In this document: piece by piece, positions 52,582-61,223 of the stretch | Numbering within the stretch: position 1 is the stretch's first letter | How the letters are laid out: the number at the start of each line of letters is the position of its first letter | Assembly (NCBI RefSeq): GCF_001422375.1 | Contig: NZ_LMMU01000007.1 | Coordinates: forward strand, 1,006 to 65,005 | Origin: Methylobacterium sp. Leaf99 | GTDB taxonomy: Bacteria > Pseudomonadota > Alphaproteobacteria > Rhizobiales > Beijerinckiaceae | Length of the DNA: 64,000 nt | Direction: 5' to 3' | The notes under the pieces: model-generated | Databases searched by the model: none | Seen by the model: the letters and a program-made list of their open reading frames with translations, nothing else | Told to the model about the DNA's origin: nothing | Program-made: the position numbers and the translations under genes

Positions 52582-53994
52582 TCAGATTTGGATGACCCGG
52601 ATGTTGTTGGTGTTGCCGACCGTGTGGAACGGGATACCCGCGGTGGTGACGATCATGTCGTTGGGCTTGGCGAAGCCCTCGTCGCGCGCATGCTGGGCGG
52701 CCTTGGCCGTCATCTCCTCGTAGGAATCGACGTCGTCGGTGTGGACCGGATGGGTGCCCCAGAGCAGGCTCAACCGCCGCGCGGTCGCGACGTTCGGCGT
52801 CAGGGCCAGGATCGGCACGGCCGGACGCTTGCGGGCCACCCGTGCCGCCGTCGTCCCGCTCGTCGTGTAGGTGACGATGGCGCTGGCATGGACGGCTTCG
52901 GCGAGCACCGCCGTCGCGGTGGCGACGGCGTGCGGCGGCGTTTCCGCCTCGCCCGGCTGCGAGGCGGCGACGATGGAGCGGTAGAGCTTGTGTCCCTCCA
53001 CGCTGCGGATGATGCGGTCCATCATCGAGACGGCCTCGACGGGATAGAGCCCCGTCGCCGATTCCGCCGACAGCATGACGGCGTCCGCGCCGTCGTAGAT
53101 CGCGGTGGCGACGTCGGAGGCCTCGGCGCGGGTGGGCGCGGGGGCGCCGACCATGGAGTCGAGCATTTGGGTCGCGACGATGACGGGCTTCACCGCGAGC
53201 CGGCAGGCGCGGATGAGTTCCTTCTGGCGGCCGGGCACGTCCTCGTGCGGAATCTCGACGCCGAGGTCGCCGCGCGCCACCATCACGGCGTCGGAGAGCC
53301 GGATGATGTCGTCGATGCGCTCCAGGGCCTGCGGCTTCTCGATCTTCGACATGATGCCGGCTCGGTCGCCGATGAGGGCGCGGGCCTCGATCACGTCCGA
53401 GGGCTTCTGGACGAAGGAGAGGGCCACCCAGTCGACCCCGAGGTCGAGGCCGAAGGCGAGGTCGGCGCGATCCTTCGCCGTGAGCGGCGACAGGTCGAGC
53501 AGGGTGCCCGGCAGGTTGACGCCCTTCCGGTTCGAGATCGGGCCGCCGTTGATCACCTCGGCCTCGATCGCTCCGGCCTCGAGGCCGACGACGCGAACCC
53601 GCACGCGGCCGTCGTCGATCAGCAGATCCTGGCCCGGCACGACGGCCGCGAAGATCTCGGGGTGGTGCAGGGGGATCGACCGGCGATCCCCGTCGCTGCC
53701 GTCGAGGACGAAGCGCACGGTCTCGCCGGTGACGAGGTCGAGGCGGCCGCCTGTGAGCGTCCCGATGCGGATCTTGGGACCCTGCAGGTCCTGCAGGATG
53801 CCGATGGGTCGGCCGACCTCCCGTTCGAGGGCGCGGATCGCGGCGTGGACCGCGGCGTGATCGGCCTGGACGCCGTGGCTGAAGTTCAGGCGGAAGGTGT
53901 CGACGCCGGCGAGGAACAGGGCCCGGAGTTTGTCGGGTGCCGAACTGGCGGGACCGACGGTGGCGACGATCTTGGCGTGGCGGTGACGGCGCAT
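52582..53994 (-). CDS. pyk: Pyruvate kinase
   Basis: 470 residues from the ATG at 53994, the standard length for bacterial pyruvate kinase. It shows KIVATVGPASSAPDKLRAL, DTFRLNFSHG, the active-site region GIMSKIEKPQALERIDDI with the catalytic Lys, VMVARGDLGVEIP and the substrate/ion loop ATQMLDSMVGAPAPTRAEAS. The C-terminal domain (about 350-470) includes TYTTSGTTAARVARKRP, the allosteric region. It converts phosphoenolpyruvate and ADP to pyruvate and ATP. In this window it stands alone. Confidence 0.96.
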   Translation of the reverse strand: MRRHRHAKIVATVGPASSAPDKLRALFLAGVDTFRLNFSHGVQADHAAVHAAIRALEREVGRPIGILQDLQGPKIRIGTLTGGRLDLVTGETVRFVLDGSDGDRRSIPLHHPEIFAAVVPGQDLLIDDGRVRVRVVGLEAGAIEAEVINGGPISNRKGVNLPGTLLDLSPLTAKDRADLAFGLDLGVDWVALSFVQKPSDVIEARALIGDRAGIMSKIEKPQALERIDDIIRLSDAVMVARGDLGVEIPHEDVPGRQKELIRACRLAVKPVIVATQMLDSMVGAPAPTRAEASDVATAIYDGADAVMLSAESATGLYPVEAVSMMDRIIRSVEGHKLYRSIVAASQPGEAETPPHAVATATAVLAEAVHASAIVTYTTSGTTAARVARKRPAVPILALTPNVATARRLSLLWGTHPVHTDDVDSYEEMTAKAAQHARDEGFAKPNDMIVTTAGIPFHTVGNTNNIRVIQI

Positions 53995-54246
53995 GGCTGA
54001 TTCGGCCTCGCGGCCGCCTCCTCGAGGGGGATCGGACGTTCGGGCTCGCACGGACATCCGTCGGGGATCGGTCTTCGGTCCGGCGAGGATTTCATCGTCC
54101 CGGGGTTTGGGCAAGGCGTCGCGCCCGACGAACTCCTTCCCCTGCCCGAGCGCTCTGCCCCTGTCCAAGCGCTTCGGGCTCAAGCCCCTGCGCCCGGATC
54201 GGAGGCGCGGGCACGGGTCATCCTCGGTCCGAGACCGGCGCGCCCG

Positions 54247-54633
54247 TCAGGTCAGGCGAGCGAGTGCGATGGAGATCGTTTCCCCGGCCGTGAAGGTATG
54301 GCGCGTGGTCTTCGGCGGATACAGGTCGCCGTCGCGGGCGCGCCGCAGCACCTCCAGGCGGGTCGGGCACCAATCGTGGCGCCACGAGCCGAGTTCGACG
54401 CGCTCGTAATCGAACATCCGCACGGGCACGCGGGCAAGGCCGAGCTGCAGCGCGGCGGCGTGGCGATGGTGCCCGTCGAGGATCGCCAGCGACGCGCGCT
54501 CGACGCAAATGGGCTGCGTCCAGGCCTGCCCCGCGACGATGAGGGCGATCACCGCACGGACCCGATCGGGGTGAAACGCCTCCGTCGGGCGCAGGTCCGA
54601 AGGGGAGATCAGGATGAGGTCGGTGCCGGTCAT
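54247..54633 (-). CDS. sbnI: SbnI-like ParB/sulfiredoxin-fold protein (probable free serine kinase)
   Basis: 128 residues from the ATG at 54633, overlapping sbnH by 4 bp. The fold shows LILISPSDLRPTE, then the ParB-like loop LAILDGHHRHAAALQLGL with the DGHHR signature shared with ParB and free serine kinases such as SbnI. SbnI of Staphylococcus (about 254 residues) makes O-phosphoserine for SbnA and senses heme; this protein is about half that length and lacks the extra C-terminal half, so heme sensing may be absent. It is the last gene of the siderophore operon. Confidence 0.75.
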   Translation of the reverse strand: MTGTDLILISPSDLRPTEAFHPDRVRAVIALIVAGQAWTQPICVERASLAILDGHHRHAAALQLGLARVPVRMFDYERVELGSWRHDWCPTRLEVLRRARDGDLYPPKTTRHTFTAGETISIALARLT

Positions 54634-55841
54634 GCGGCGTGTCCGCTCCGGTCGGTGGCGTCGAAGAAGTGGCGGTCCGGGTGGGCGTGGCGGAGGAAGT
54701 CGTGGTGGGAGATGTCCCAGCCATAGGCACCGGCCATGAGGAAGCAGACGCGGTCGCCGATCCGGACCCGCTCCACCGGCACGTCGTGGGCCAGGATGTC
54801 CTTGGGCGTGCACAATTCGCCGGCCAGGGTCAGCCGTTCCCCCGCGATTTCCGGCCGGGGCCAGGGATGGGGCCAAGCGTCGCGGGGCACGACGACGAAG
54901 GGATGGTCGTGCCCCCAGGAGCTCGGCAGGCGGAAATGATGGGTGCCGCCGCGCAGGAGCGCGAAGGCGCGCCCGTGCGACCGCTTGAGGTCGACGATCT
55001 CGCACAGGTAGGCGGCGTGATAGGCCGCCACGATCCGTCCGCACTCGAACTGCACGCGCGGCGCGCCGACCCCGAGGGGAAACAGCGCCCGGGCGAAGGC
55101 CTCCGTGTCGAAGCGCCAGGCGGGGTCGGCGTAGTCCACGCCCCAGCCGCCGCCGAGGTTGACGATCCGCAGGTCGAGGCCGTGCGTCGCCGCCCAATCG
55201 CGGGCGAGGCCCAGCTGCGCGGCGCAGAGGGCGGCGTGGCCGGCGGCGTCCCGGTCGTTCGAGACCGTGTGGAAGTGGAACCCCTCGAAGCGCAGACCCG
55301 GGCAATCGCGCAGGATCTCGATGGCCTGCGGGATCATCCCCTGCTCGATCCCGAACTGCGTCGCGGCCCCGCCCATGGTCAGGGTGGCGCCCGGCACCGG
55401 ACCGGTGAGGTTCACCCGCAGCAGCACCGGCAGGATCGCGCCCGCCTGCCGGGCCACCGCATCGGCGAGGCGCAGCATGTGGGGGCTCTCCACGTGCAGG
55501 CGTTCGACGCCGTTGGCGAGGAGGAGGCGGATGTCGTCCGCGGTCCGGGCCGGCCCGCCCATGACGATGCGGGCCTGCGCGCCGACGGCCTCGCGCACCC
55601 GCAGGACCTCGCCGGCGGAGGCGACCTCGAACCCGCTGACACGGGGTGCCAGGGTGCGCAGGATGCGCGGGTCGTTGTTGGCTTTCACGGCGTAGAAGAA
55701 ATCCACCGCCGCCGGCAGGGGCCGGCGCAGGGCATCGACCTGGCGCCGCAGGGCGTCGAGGTCGTGCAGGAAGGCGCAGGCCGGGGCCTCGCCTCCGGTG
55801 GCGGCGGCGATCTGGGCGGGGGTCGGACGGTACGGGGTCAT
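54630..55841 (-). CDS. sbnH: SbnH-like PLP-dependent decarboxylase (siderophore biosynthesis)
   Basis: 403 residues from the ATG at 55841. A fold III PLP decarboxylase (lysA/nspC-type): the PLP Lys is K53 in FFYAVKANNDP. Later FEGFHFHTVSN and NLGGGWGVDY bind the PLP phosphate, FECGRIVAAYHAAYLCE follows, and the catalytic Cys is in AGELCTPKDIL. SbnH decarboxylates the citryl-diaminopropionic acid intermediate in staphyloferrin B assembly. It overlaps sbnI and sbnG by 4 bp on each side. Other decarboxylases are excluded mainly by the operon context. Confidence 0.9.
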   Translation of the reverse strand: MTPYRPTPAQIAAATGGEAPACAFLHDLDALRRQVDALRRPLPAAVDFFYAVKANNDPRILRTLAPRVSGFEVASAGEVLRVREAVGAQARIVMGGPARTADDIRLLLANGVERLHVESPHMLRLADAVARQAGAILPVLLRVNLTGPVPGATLTMGGAATQFGIEQGMIPQAIEILRDCPGLRFEGFHFHTVSNDRDAAGHAALCAAQLGLARDWAATHGLDLRIVNLGGGWGVDYADPAWRFDTEAFARALFPLGVGAPRVQFECGRIVAAYHAAYLCEIVDLKRSHGRAFALLRGGTHHFRLPSSWGHDHPFVVVPRDAWPHPWPRPEIAGERLTLAGELCTPKDILAHDVPVERVRIGDRVCFLMAGAYGWDISHHDFLRHAHPDRHFFDATDRSGHAA

Positions 55842-56620
55842 GGCGCGGACGGCTCCGTTTCGCGCCAGGCGCGATGGGTCTCGGCGAGGGCTCGGCGCAG
55901 GAGGCCACGGTCGTTGGCGAGGACGAGGCCGCGGTGGCCCTCGGCGCGCAGGCGGGGCAGGTCGGACGCGTCGCGCGCGATGGCGAAGGCGTGGGTGCCG
56001 GCGGCCCGGCACTCCTCCGCGAGTTCCGTCCCGGCCGCCATCACCGCCGGGGCACGGGTCTGCCAGGGCCGGCCGATGGTCTGGGCGTAGTCGGCCGCCC
56101 CGAGAATCAGTCCGTCGATCCCGTCGAGGCGGGCGATGGCGCCGGCCGCGGCGAGTCCGTCCGGGTCCTCGATCATGGCGATCACCAGGGTCTCGCGGTC
56201 GAGGCGCGCCGCGAGGTCGGGCAGGTCGCAATCGCCGTAGCGGCCGAGGCGTCCGGCATTGACCCCGCGCCGGCCGCGCGGGGCGTAACGCGCGCGGGCC
56301 ACGGCGGCCTCGGCGTCGGCGACGCCCCCGACGCGCGGCACGACGATGCCGGCGGCCCCCGCATCGAGGCACTGGAGAGTCCGTTCCGAGCGCGCGTCCG
56401 GCACCCGCACCAGGGCGCTGAGTCCGGCCCGGTCGGCGGCGGCCAGGAGATGGTCCAGGGCGGCGCCGTCGATGAGGGTGTGTTCGAGGTCGACGAGGAC
56501 GAAGTCGAACCCCGCCACGGCGGCGATCTCGACGATCTCGGGCGCCGGGATCGAGACGAACAGGCCCCCGGCCGGTCGTTCGGCATCGAGGCAGCGCCGC
56601 AGGCGCAGGCGCGCGCTCAT
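55838..56620 (-). CDS. sbnG: SbnG-like citrate synthase (HpcH/HpaI aldolase family)
   Basis: 260 residues, as long as staphylococcal SbnG. Motifs of the HpcH/HpaI class II aldolase fold: FDFVLVDLEHTLIDG, LVRVPDARSERTLQCLDAG, GIVVPRVGGVADAEA and the divalent-metal region IAMIEDPDGLAAAGAIARLD. In the sbn pathway it condenses oxaloacetate and acetyl-CoA to citrate inside the biosynthetic operon, independent of the TCA enzyme. It overlaps sbnH and the sbnEF fusion by 4 bp. Confidence 0.9.
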   Translation of the reverse strand: MSARLRLRRCLDAERPAGGLFVSIPAPEIVEIAAVAGFDFVLVDLEHTLIDGAALDHLLAAADRAGLSALVRVPDARSERTLQCLDAGAAGIVVPRVGGVADAEAAVARARYAPRGRRGVNAGRLGRYGDCDLPDLAARLDRETLVIAMIEDPDGLAAAGAIARLDGIDGLILGAADYAQTIGRPWQTRAPAVMAAGTELAEECRAAGTHAFAIARDASDLPRLRAEGHRGLVLANDRGLLRRALAETHRAWRETEPSAP

Positions 56621-59600
56621 GCCGGGAGGCTCCGGGCGAGGGGCGCCAGGGGGTTGGGGCGCCGGCGCCCGGCGGCCCCGGCCGGATCGAGGCGGCGCCG
56701 GGCGAGATCCTCCACCACGAGGGTCTCGGCGGCGATGCGGTAGCGCAGGGCGCCCGCCCGCGCCGCCGGCCAGGCGGCGCAGTGGAGGCGCAGGGCGTCG
56801 ACGATCCGGTCCCAGAACCGCATTTCGGGGTAGCCGAACCAGAGGTCGAGGCACCAGCCGAGTTCCGCGAGGTTCACGCCCAGGAGGGCGTCGAGGACGA
56901 AGTCGCGCACATCCTCCACGTCCCGCGCCTCGACGTAGGAATTGGCGTTGATCCGGGCGTGCTCGGCCGGCGTCGGCACGAGCAGCGGGCGCGGGCCGGC
57001 CAGGAGCTCGGGCACGAACCGGACCCCATCGTGAAAATCCTTGAGGGCGACGCGGGTCGGCCAGCCGTCGCGGTGGAGCAGCACCATGTTCTGCTGGTGG
57101 CTTTCCACGGCGATGCCCTGCGCCAGCAGGAGGTGCATCACCGGCAGGAGCGCTGCCCGCAGCAGGGCGTCGACCCAGGGTTCGGCGCCATGCCGGGCGA
57201 TCCAGTCCGCGATCAGCGGGGCCGCCCCGTCGCGGTGGGTGAGCGCGGTGAACGGTACCGCCGCCTCGGTGCCGAGATGGGGGGCGACGGGATCGCGCCA
57301 GATCGCCGAGAGGGCGCCGTCGCGATCGGCCTCGGGCGGCACCGTCACCGCGACGCCCATGCGCTCGGCGAGCAGGATCGTGCCCGAGCCCCGCAGGAAC
57401 GGGTCCCCCGCCCTCACCGCCTCCAGCCAGGCGCTGACGATGGGGGCGTTGAGCACCGTGTGGGGCGCGAGGGTCCGGGCCGTGGAGGTGTTGCGGATGG
57501 AGAGCGCAAGCTTCAGCGTCGGCGCATGGGGCGCCGTGCGGTCGGCGAGGGTGCGGATCGACTGCTGGGCAGAATAGGCGTGGCGGGCGGGCCCGAGGGG
57601 AACGAGCGTGCCGTCGCGGCGCAGGGGCGCCGTCGCGGCCTCCCCCAGCCGCTGCCATTGCCAGGGATGGACCGGCACCAGGTGGTAGTCCCGAGGCCGC
57701 CCGCCGCGCTCGGTGATCCGGGCGGCGAAGGCCGCGCGGGTCTCCGGGTCGAGGCTGAGGGCGATGAGATCCGCGTCCTGCCCGTCCGGCACGCCCATCG
57801 CCGTCGCCTCCGCGATCGACCGGTGGGCGGCGATCCAGACCGGATGGATCGGCGCGCCGAATTCGGGGCCGAAGGCGCGGTTGTCGGCGGGGCTGAAGCC
57901 GATGCGGGACTTGAAGCAGGGATGGTAGCGATGGCCGTCCGGCAGCGCGCCTTCGAGGTCGTCGTAGGGAAGATCGGCGAGGGTCCGGCCGGCGCCGTGA
58001 AGCAGGGCGTCGGCGTGGTTGTGCTGGGTCCGGGCGAGCTCGTCGGCGAAGCGGGCGTGGTCGGCGGCCCCGCCCGGCAGGTCGGGCAGGAGGTCTTCGA
58101 GGAAGGCGGCGGCCCGCGTCACCGGGCCGTCCTCCGTCGCGAGGCTGCCGGGCTCGATGAGCACCCGCCCGTAGGCGTGCATGCGGCGAGCACGGGCCCG
58201 GTAGCGGCGTCCGGTGCCGGACGGCGCGAGGCTCACCGCGAGGGCCGTGTCGGGTCCGACGAGCCGGACGACGGAACCGGGCAGCAGATCCTCGTGCAGG
58301 AGGGCGCCGAGCAATTGGCCGGCGACGCGCCGGCCGGCCTCGTCCCAGGCCCCGTCCCAAGTCCCGTCCCAAGCCCTGTCCCAGGTCATGTCCTCGCAAG
58401 CCGTTTCGTCCGGGTGGGATTGCGCGCGGATGCCGACACGCAGGGGATTCGCGATTGCCACGTAGTCCGGGCGCTCGCCGCGCCCGGCGAGGCAGCTCGC
58501 GAGGTTGGCCTTGGCCGGCAGGGTCTCGGCGCCGAGGAGGCGGTCGATGAGCGCACGGACCTCCGGGGATTCGTCGGCCGTCGCGAGGGTCCGGCCGAGG
58601 CCTGTCCACAGCGGGGCCTCGTCGATCCCGGCGGCGCGCGCCACCGTGGCGACCACGTGGGCGACCTGATTGACCACGAGGTAGTAGACGAGGCGCGCCC
58701 ATGCCGCTTCCCCCGTGTAGCGCACCGTCGGATCGAGGGCGTGACCGGGGGCGGCGCGGGCGAAGGTCGCGGCATCGATGCTCACGCCTTCGAGGTCACG
58801 CACCACGAGGCGGGCCGGCAGCCCGTCCGCCAGGGCGAGGAGGCTGTTCTGCGCATGCGCCTCCAGGCCGATGCCGGTGGCGGCGAACAGGCGGAGGGGC
58901 GGCAGGATCGCGACGCGGGCATAAGCCGCGATCCAGGCCGCGGCAGCCGCCGGACCGGTGAGGTCGCAGCCCATCTCCGCGAGGATCGGCCGGCCGTCCC
59001 GCGGCGAGGGTTCGAGGAGGCCGGCGACCACGAAGGCTGTTCGCCCTGGGCCCTCGCGCACCAGGACGCCGGTGACGGCCTCCAGCTCCGGACCGTCGAG
59101 GGCGAGGGCTCCGCGCTCGCTGAGGATGTCGAGGCCGGCCTCCGCCACCGCGCCCGCGACGGCCCGGAGGGCGCGGGCGGCGGCGAGGCTGCGCGCCAGG
59201 TGCTCGCGGCTGTTGGTGCGCGCGAAGTTGGTGATCCGCGCGGCGATGGGCAGTTTGAGGAACAGGTTCGCCGTTTCGCTGAACACCGTGCGGACCGAAG
59301 AGGTCGGGCGCACCGGCGCACCGCCGGGCGGAGTCAGTTCGAGGCGGCCCTCGGCCATGAGGGCCGTCACCGTCGGGTCGGCGGCGAGCCGGGCCGCCTG
59401 CCAGGGATGGCTCGGGATGAGCACGCGGCCGGCGATCCGTTCAGGCGACAGGCCGGACAGGGCGGTCAGGGCCTCCTGCGTCGCCGCTTCCGCCCCGGCC
59501 TCGCGCCACTGGCCCGCGACGAGATCGGGATCGGCGAGGAACCACCGCAGGGCGAAGGCCGCCCCCCGCTCGGGCGCGTAGGCCGCCGCGTCGGCGTCCG

Positions 59601-60078
59601 TGAAGCCGTCGACGCTCTTCGCCAGCGGGTGGAACGGGTGACCGTGCCAGAGGCTCTGCTCCAGCCCGGCGGGGGTGCGGTCGGCGGCGCGGCCGGCGCA
59701 GGCTGCGGCATGGGAACGGGCGCGCTCCAGCCCGTCGAGGACCCGGCGCTTCGTCGCCTCGCGCACGGGCGTCGCCTCGGGGACGAGGGCGTCGATCATG
59801 CGGCGGGCGAGGTCGGCCGGGTCGTCGAGGGGCGTCGTGCGCCCGTCCGCCGCCCGCAGGCGCAAGGGGCCCCAGGCATGGAACCCGCCCGGCGAAGCGC
59901 GTAGGCACGGCGCCAGGACGGTGTCCGCGCCGATGGGAATCACCCGGATCTCGCCCCCGACGGGGTCGGGGCCATCGCCCGCTTCGCGGAGCCAGGTGTT
60001 GAGGAGGCGTTCGAGACCGAGCCGGGCCCAGGTGGCGGCGACGGGGTCCGGGCGCGGTTCGGTGAGAGGGTGCGTCAT
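56617..60078 (-). CDS. sbnEF: Fused SbnE-SbnF NIS synthetase (two IucA/IucC domains)
   Basis: 1153 residues in one frame with no stop. Domain 1 (about 15-560) shows HGHPFHPLAKS (145-155), IPSHPWQ (221-227), VRTVFSETANLFLKLPI, LEAHAQNSLLALADGLPARL (405-424) and KANLASCL, as in SbnE. Domain 2 (about 590-1150) shows GHRYHPCFKSRIGFS (715-729), VPVHPWQWQR (801-810) and ESHQQNMVLLHRDGW, as in SbnF. The linker (about 551-585) is built from a WD-G/R-A/T repeat encoded by four 12-bp units. Each domain is an ATP-dependent synthetase that couples citrate or citryl intermediates to diaminopropionate. In Staphylococcus these are two separate enzymes; here 4-bp overlaps join the fusion to sbnD and sbnG. 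Confidence 0.93.
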   Translation of the reverse strand: MTHPLTEPRPDPVAATWARLGLERLLNTWLREAGDGPDPVGGEIRVIPIGADTVLAPCLRASPGGFHAWGPLRLRAADGRTTPLDDPADLARRMIDALVPEATPVREATKRRVLDGLERARSHAAACAGRAADRTPAGLEQSLWHGHPFHPLAKSVDGFTDADAAAYAPERGAAFALRWFLADPDLVAGQWREAGAEAATQEALTALSGLSPERIAGRVLIPSHPWQAARLAADPTVTALMAEGRLELTPPGGAPVRPTSSVRTVFSETANLFLKLPIAARITNFARTNSREHLARSLAAARALRAVAGAVAEAGLDILSERGALALDGPELEAVTGVLVREGPGRTAFVVAGLLEPSPRDGRPILAEMGCDLTGPAAAAAWIAAYARVAILPPLRLFAATGIGLEAHAQNSLLALADGLPARLVVRDLEGVSIDAATFARAAPGHALDPTVRYTGEAAWARLVYYLVVNQVAHVVATVARAAGIDEAPLWTGLGRTLATADESPEVRALIDRLLGAETLPAKANLASCLAGRGERPDYVAIANPLRVGIRAQSHPDETACEDMTWDRAWDGTWDGAWDEAGRRVAGQLLGALLHEDLLPGSVVRLVGPDTALAVSLAPSGTGRRYRARARRMHAYGRVLIEPGSLATEDGPVTRAAAFLEDLLPDLPGGAADHARFADELARTQHNHADALLHGAGRTLADLPYDDLEGALPDGHRYHPCFKSRIGFSPADNRAFGPEFGAPIHPVWIAAHRSIAEATAMGVPDGQDADLIALSLDPETRAAFAARITERGGRPRDYHLVPVHPWQWQRLGEAATAPLRRDGTLVPLGPARHAYSAQQSIRTLADRTAPHAPTLKLALSIRNTSTARTLAPHTVLNAPIVSAWLEAVRAGDPFLRGSGTILLAERMGVAVTVPPEADRDGALSAIWRDPVAPHLGTEAAVPFTALTHRDGAAPLIADWIARHGAEPWVDALLRAALLPVMHLLLAQGIAVESHQQNMVLLHRDGWPTRVALKDFHDGVRFVPELLAGPRPLLVPTPAEHARINANSYVEARDVEDVRDFVLDALLGVNLAELGWCLDLWFGYPEMRFWDRIVDALRLHCAAWPAARAGALRYRIAAETLVVEDLARRRLDPAGAAGRRRPNPLAPLARSLPA
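58342..58389 (-). repeat. Four 12-bp in-frame tandem repeats in the SbnE-SbnF linker
   Basis: Units of GTCCCAGGCCCC and variants at 58342-58353, 58354-58365, 58366-58377 and 58378-58389. On the coding strand they encode WD-R/G-A/T tetrapeptides of the linker. Confidence 0.85.
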
Positions 60079-61223
60079 CGGGCACGGCTCCGGGCTGATG
60101 GGATCGGACGGGTGCGCGCGGCGAGGAGGCCCACGGCACCGGCGAGGGACAGGCCGGCCGCCGCCCACAGGGCGCCGCCGGGACCGAACGGGGCGAGCAC
60201 GAGCCCGCCCGCCAGCGGGCCGACGAGCTGGCCGACGGTGAGGCTGGCCCGCGCCCGGGCGATGCCGGCGACGCGGCCGGGGCCGGCGGCGTCCATGGCG
60301 GCGAACAGGGCCGGGGCCTGGCCCGCGTACAGGCCCCCCTGGGCCAGGCGCAGGGCGACGATCGCGGAAAGGCCGGGGCCGAGGGGGATGGCCGCGAAGG
60401 CGAGCCCGGCCCCGACGAGGGCGAGCGCCAGGGCCGGCACCGGCGCCACGGCGTCGATGCCCCGGCCCCAGGCGGGGAGGATCAGCAGGGCGGCGAGCCA
60501 GCTCAGGCTGTGCAGGCCGCCGATGAGGCCGGGGGTGTAGAGCGCAGGATCGTGCGCCGTCGCCCAGGCGGGGAAGTACGCCACGAAGGCGAAGGCGCTC
60601 GCACTTCCGCACATGCCGGCGAACAGGAGCGGCCCTCCGCGCATCCGGCCGGCCCCCTCCGCGGCGGCGGGCTCCGGCGGCACGGCACGGAGGGCCGGGG
60701 CGGCCAGGAGCGCTGCGAGGACAGTCAGCCCACCGCCGAGGAGCATCAGCGCGCCGAAGCGATCGCACTCGAAGGCGAATCCGCCGAGCACCGGCCCGAC
60801 GAGGCATCCGGCGGCCGATGCCTGCTGCATCCGGGTGAAGCCCGCGCCCGAGGTCCGGCCGGTGGCGCGGAACGCCAGGGCCAGGACGACGCCGCCCCCC
60901 GCCGCCCCCTGCATCAGACGGGCGAGGACGAGGAGGGCCGGATGCTCCGCCACGGCGATCATCGCGCAGCTCAACCCGCTCACGGCGCCGGTCCACAGCA
61001 GCAGGCTCCCGAGGGAGGCGCGGTGGGCGAGCCGCGTCCAGACCGGCGTCAGGGCCAGGGTGGTGACGGCCGGGGCGGCGAGCGCCAGGGCGGTCCAGAG
61101 GGCGGGCGACGCGCTCATCCGGGCGACGGTGAGGCCGAGGAAGGGCAGCAGCGCCAGGGGCACCGCCGTCACCAGGACCTGCAGGGCGAGGAGGGCGGCG
61201 GCGCCCGGCGCCGGACCGCTCAT
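60075..61223 (-). CDS. sbnD: SbnD-like MFS siderophore exporter
   Basis: 382 residues with 11-12 membrane spans. The MFS signature loop is seen in TPVWTRLAHRASLG and the fifth-span region in GFTRMQQASAAGCLVGPVLG. The C-terminal half repeats the fold (SLTVGQLVGPLAGGLVLAPF). SbnD exports the finished siderophore. It is between sbnC and the sbnEF fusion with 4-bp overlaps on both sides, the staphylococcal position of sbnD. Confidence 0.9.
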   Translation of the reverse strand: MSGPAPGAAALLALQVLVTAVPLALLPFLGLTVARMSASPALWTALALAAPAVTTLALTPVWTRLAHRASLGSLLLWTGAVSGLSCAMIAVAEHPALLVLARLMQGAAGGGVVLALAFRATGRTSGAGFTRMQQASAAGCLVGPVLGGFAFECDRFGALMLLGGGLTVLAALLAAPALRAVPPEPAAAEGAGRMRGGPLLFAGMCGSASAFAFVAYFPAWATAHDPALYTPGLIGGLHSLSWLAALLILPAWGRGIDAVAPVPALALALVGAGLAFAAIPLGPGLSAIVALRLAQGGLYAGQAPALFAAMDAAGPGRVAGIARARASLTVGQLVGPLAGGLVLAPFGPGGALWAAAGLSLAGAVGLLAARTRPIPSARSRAR

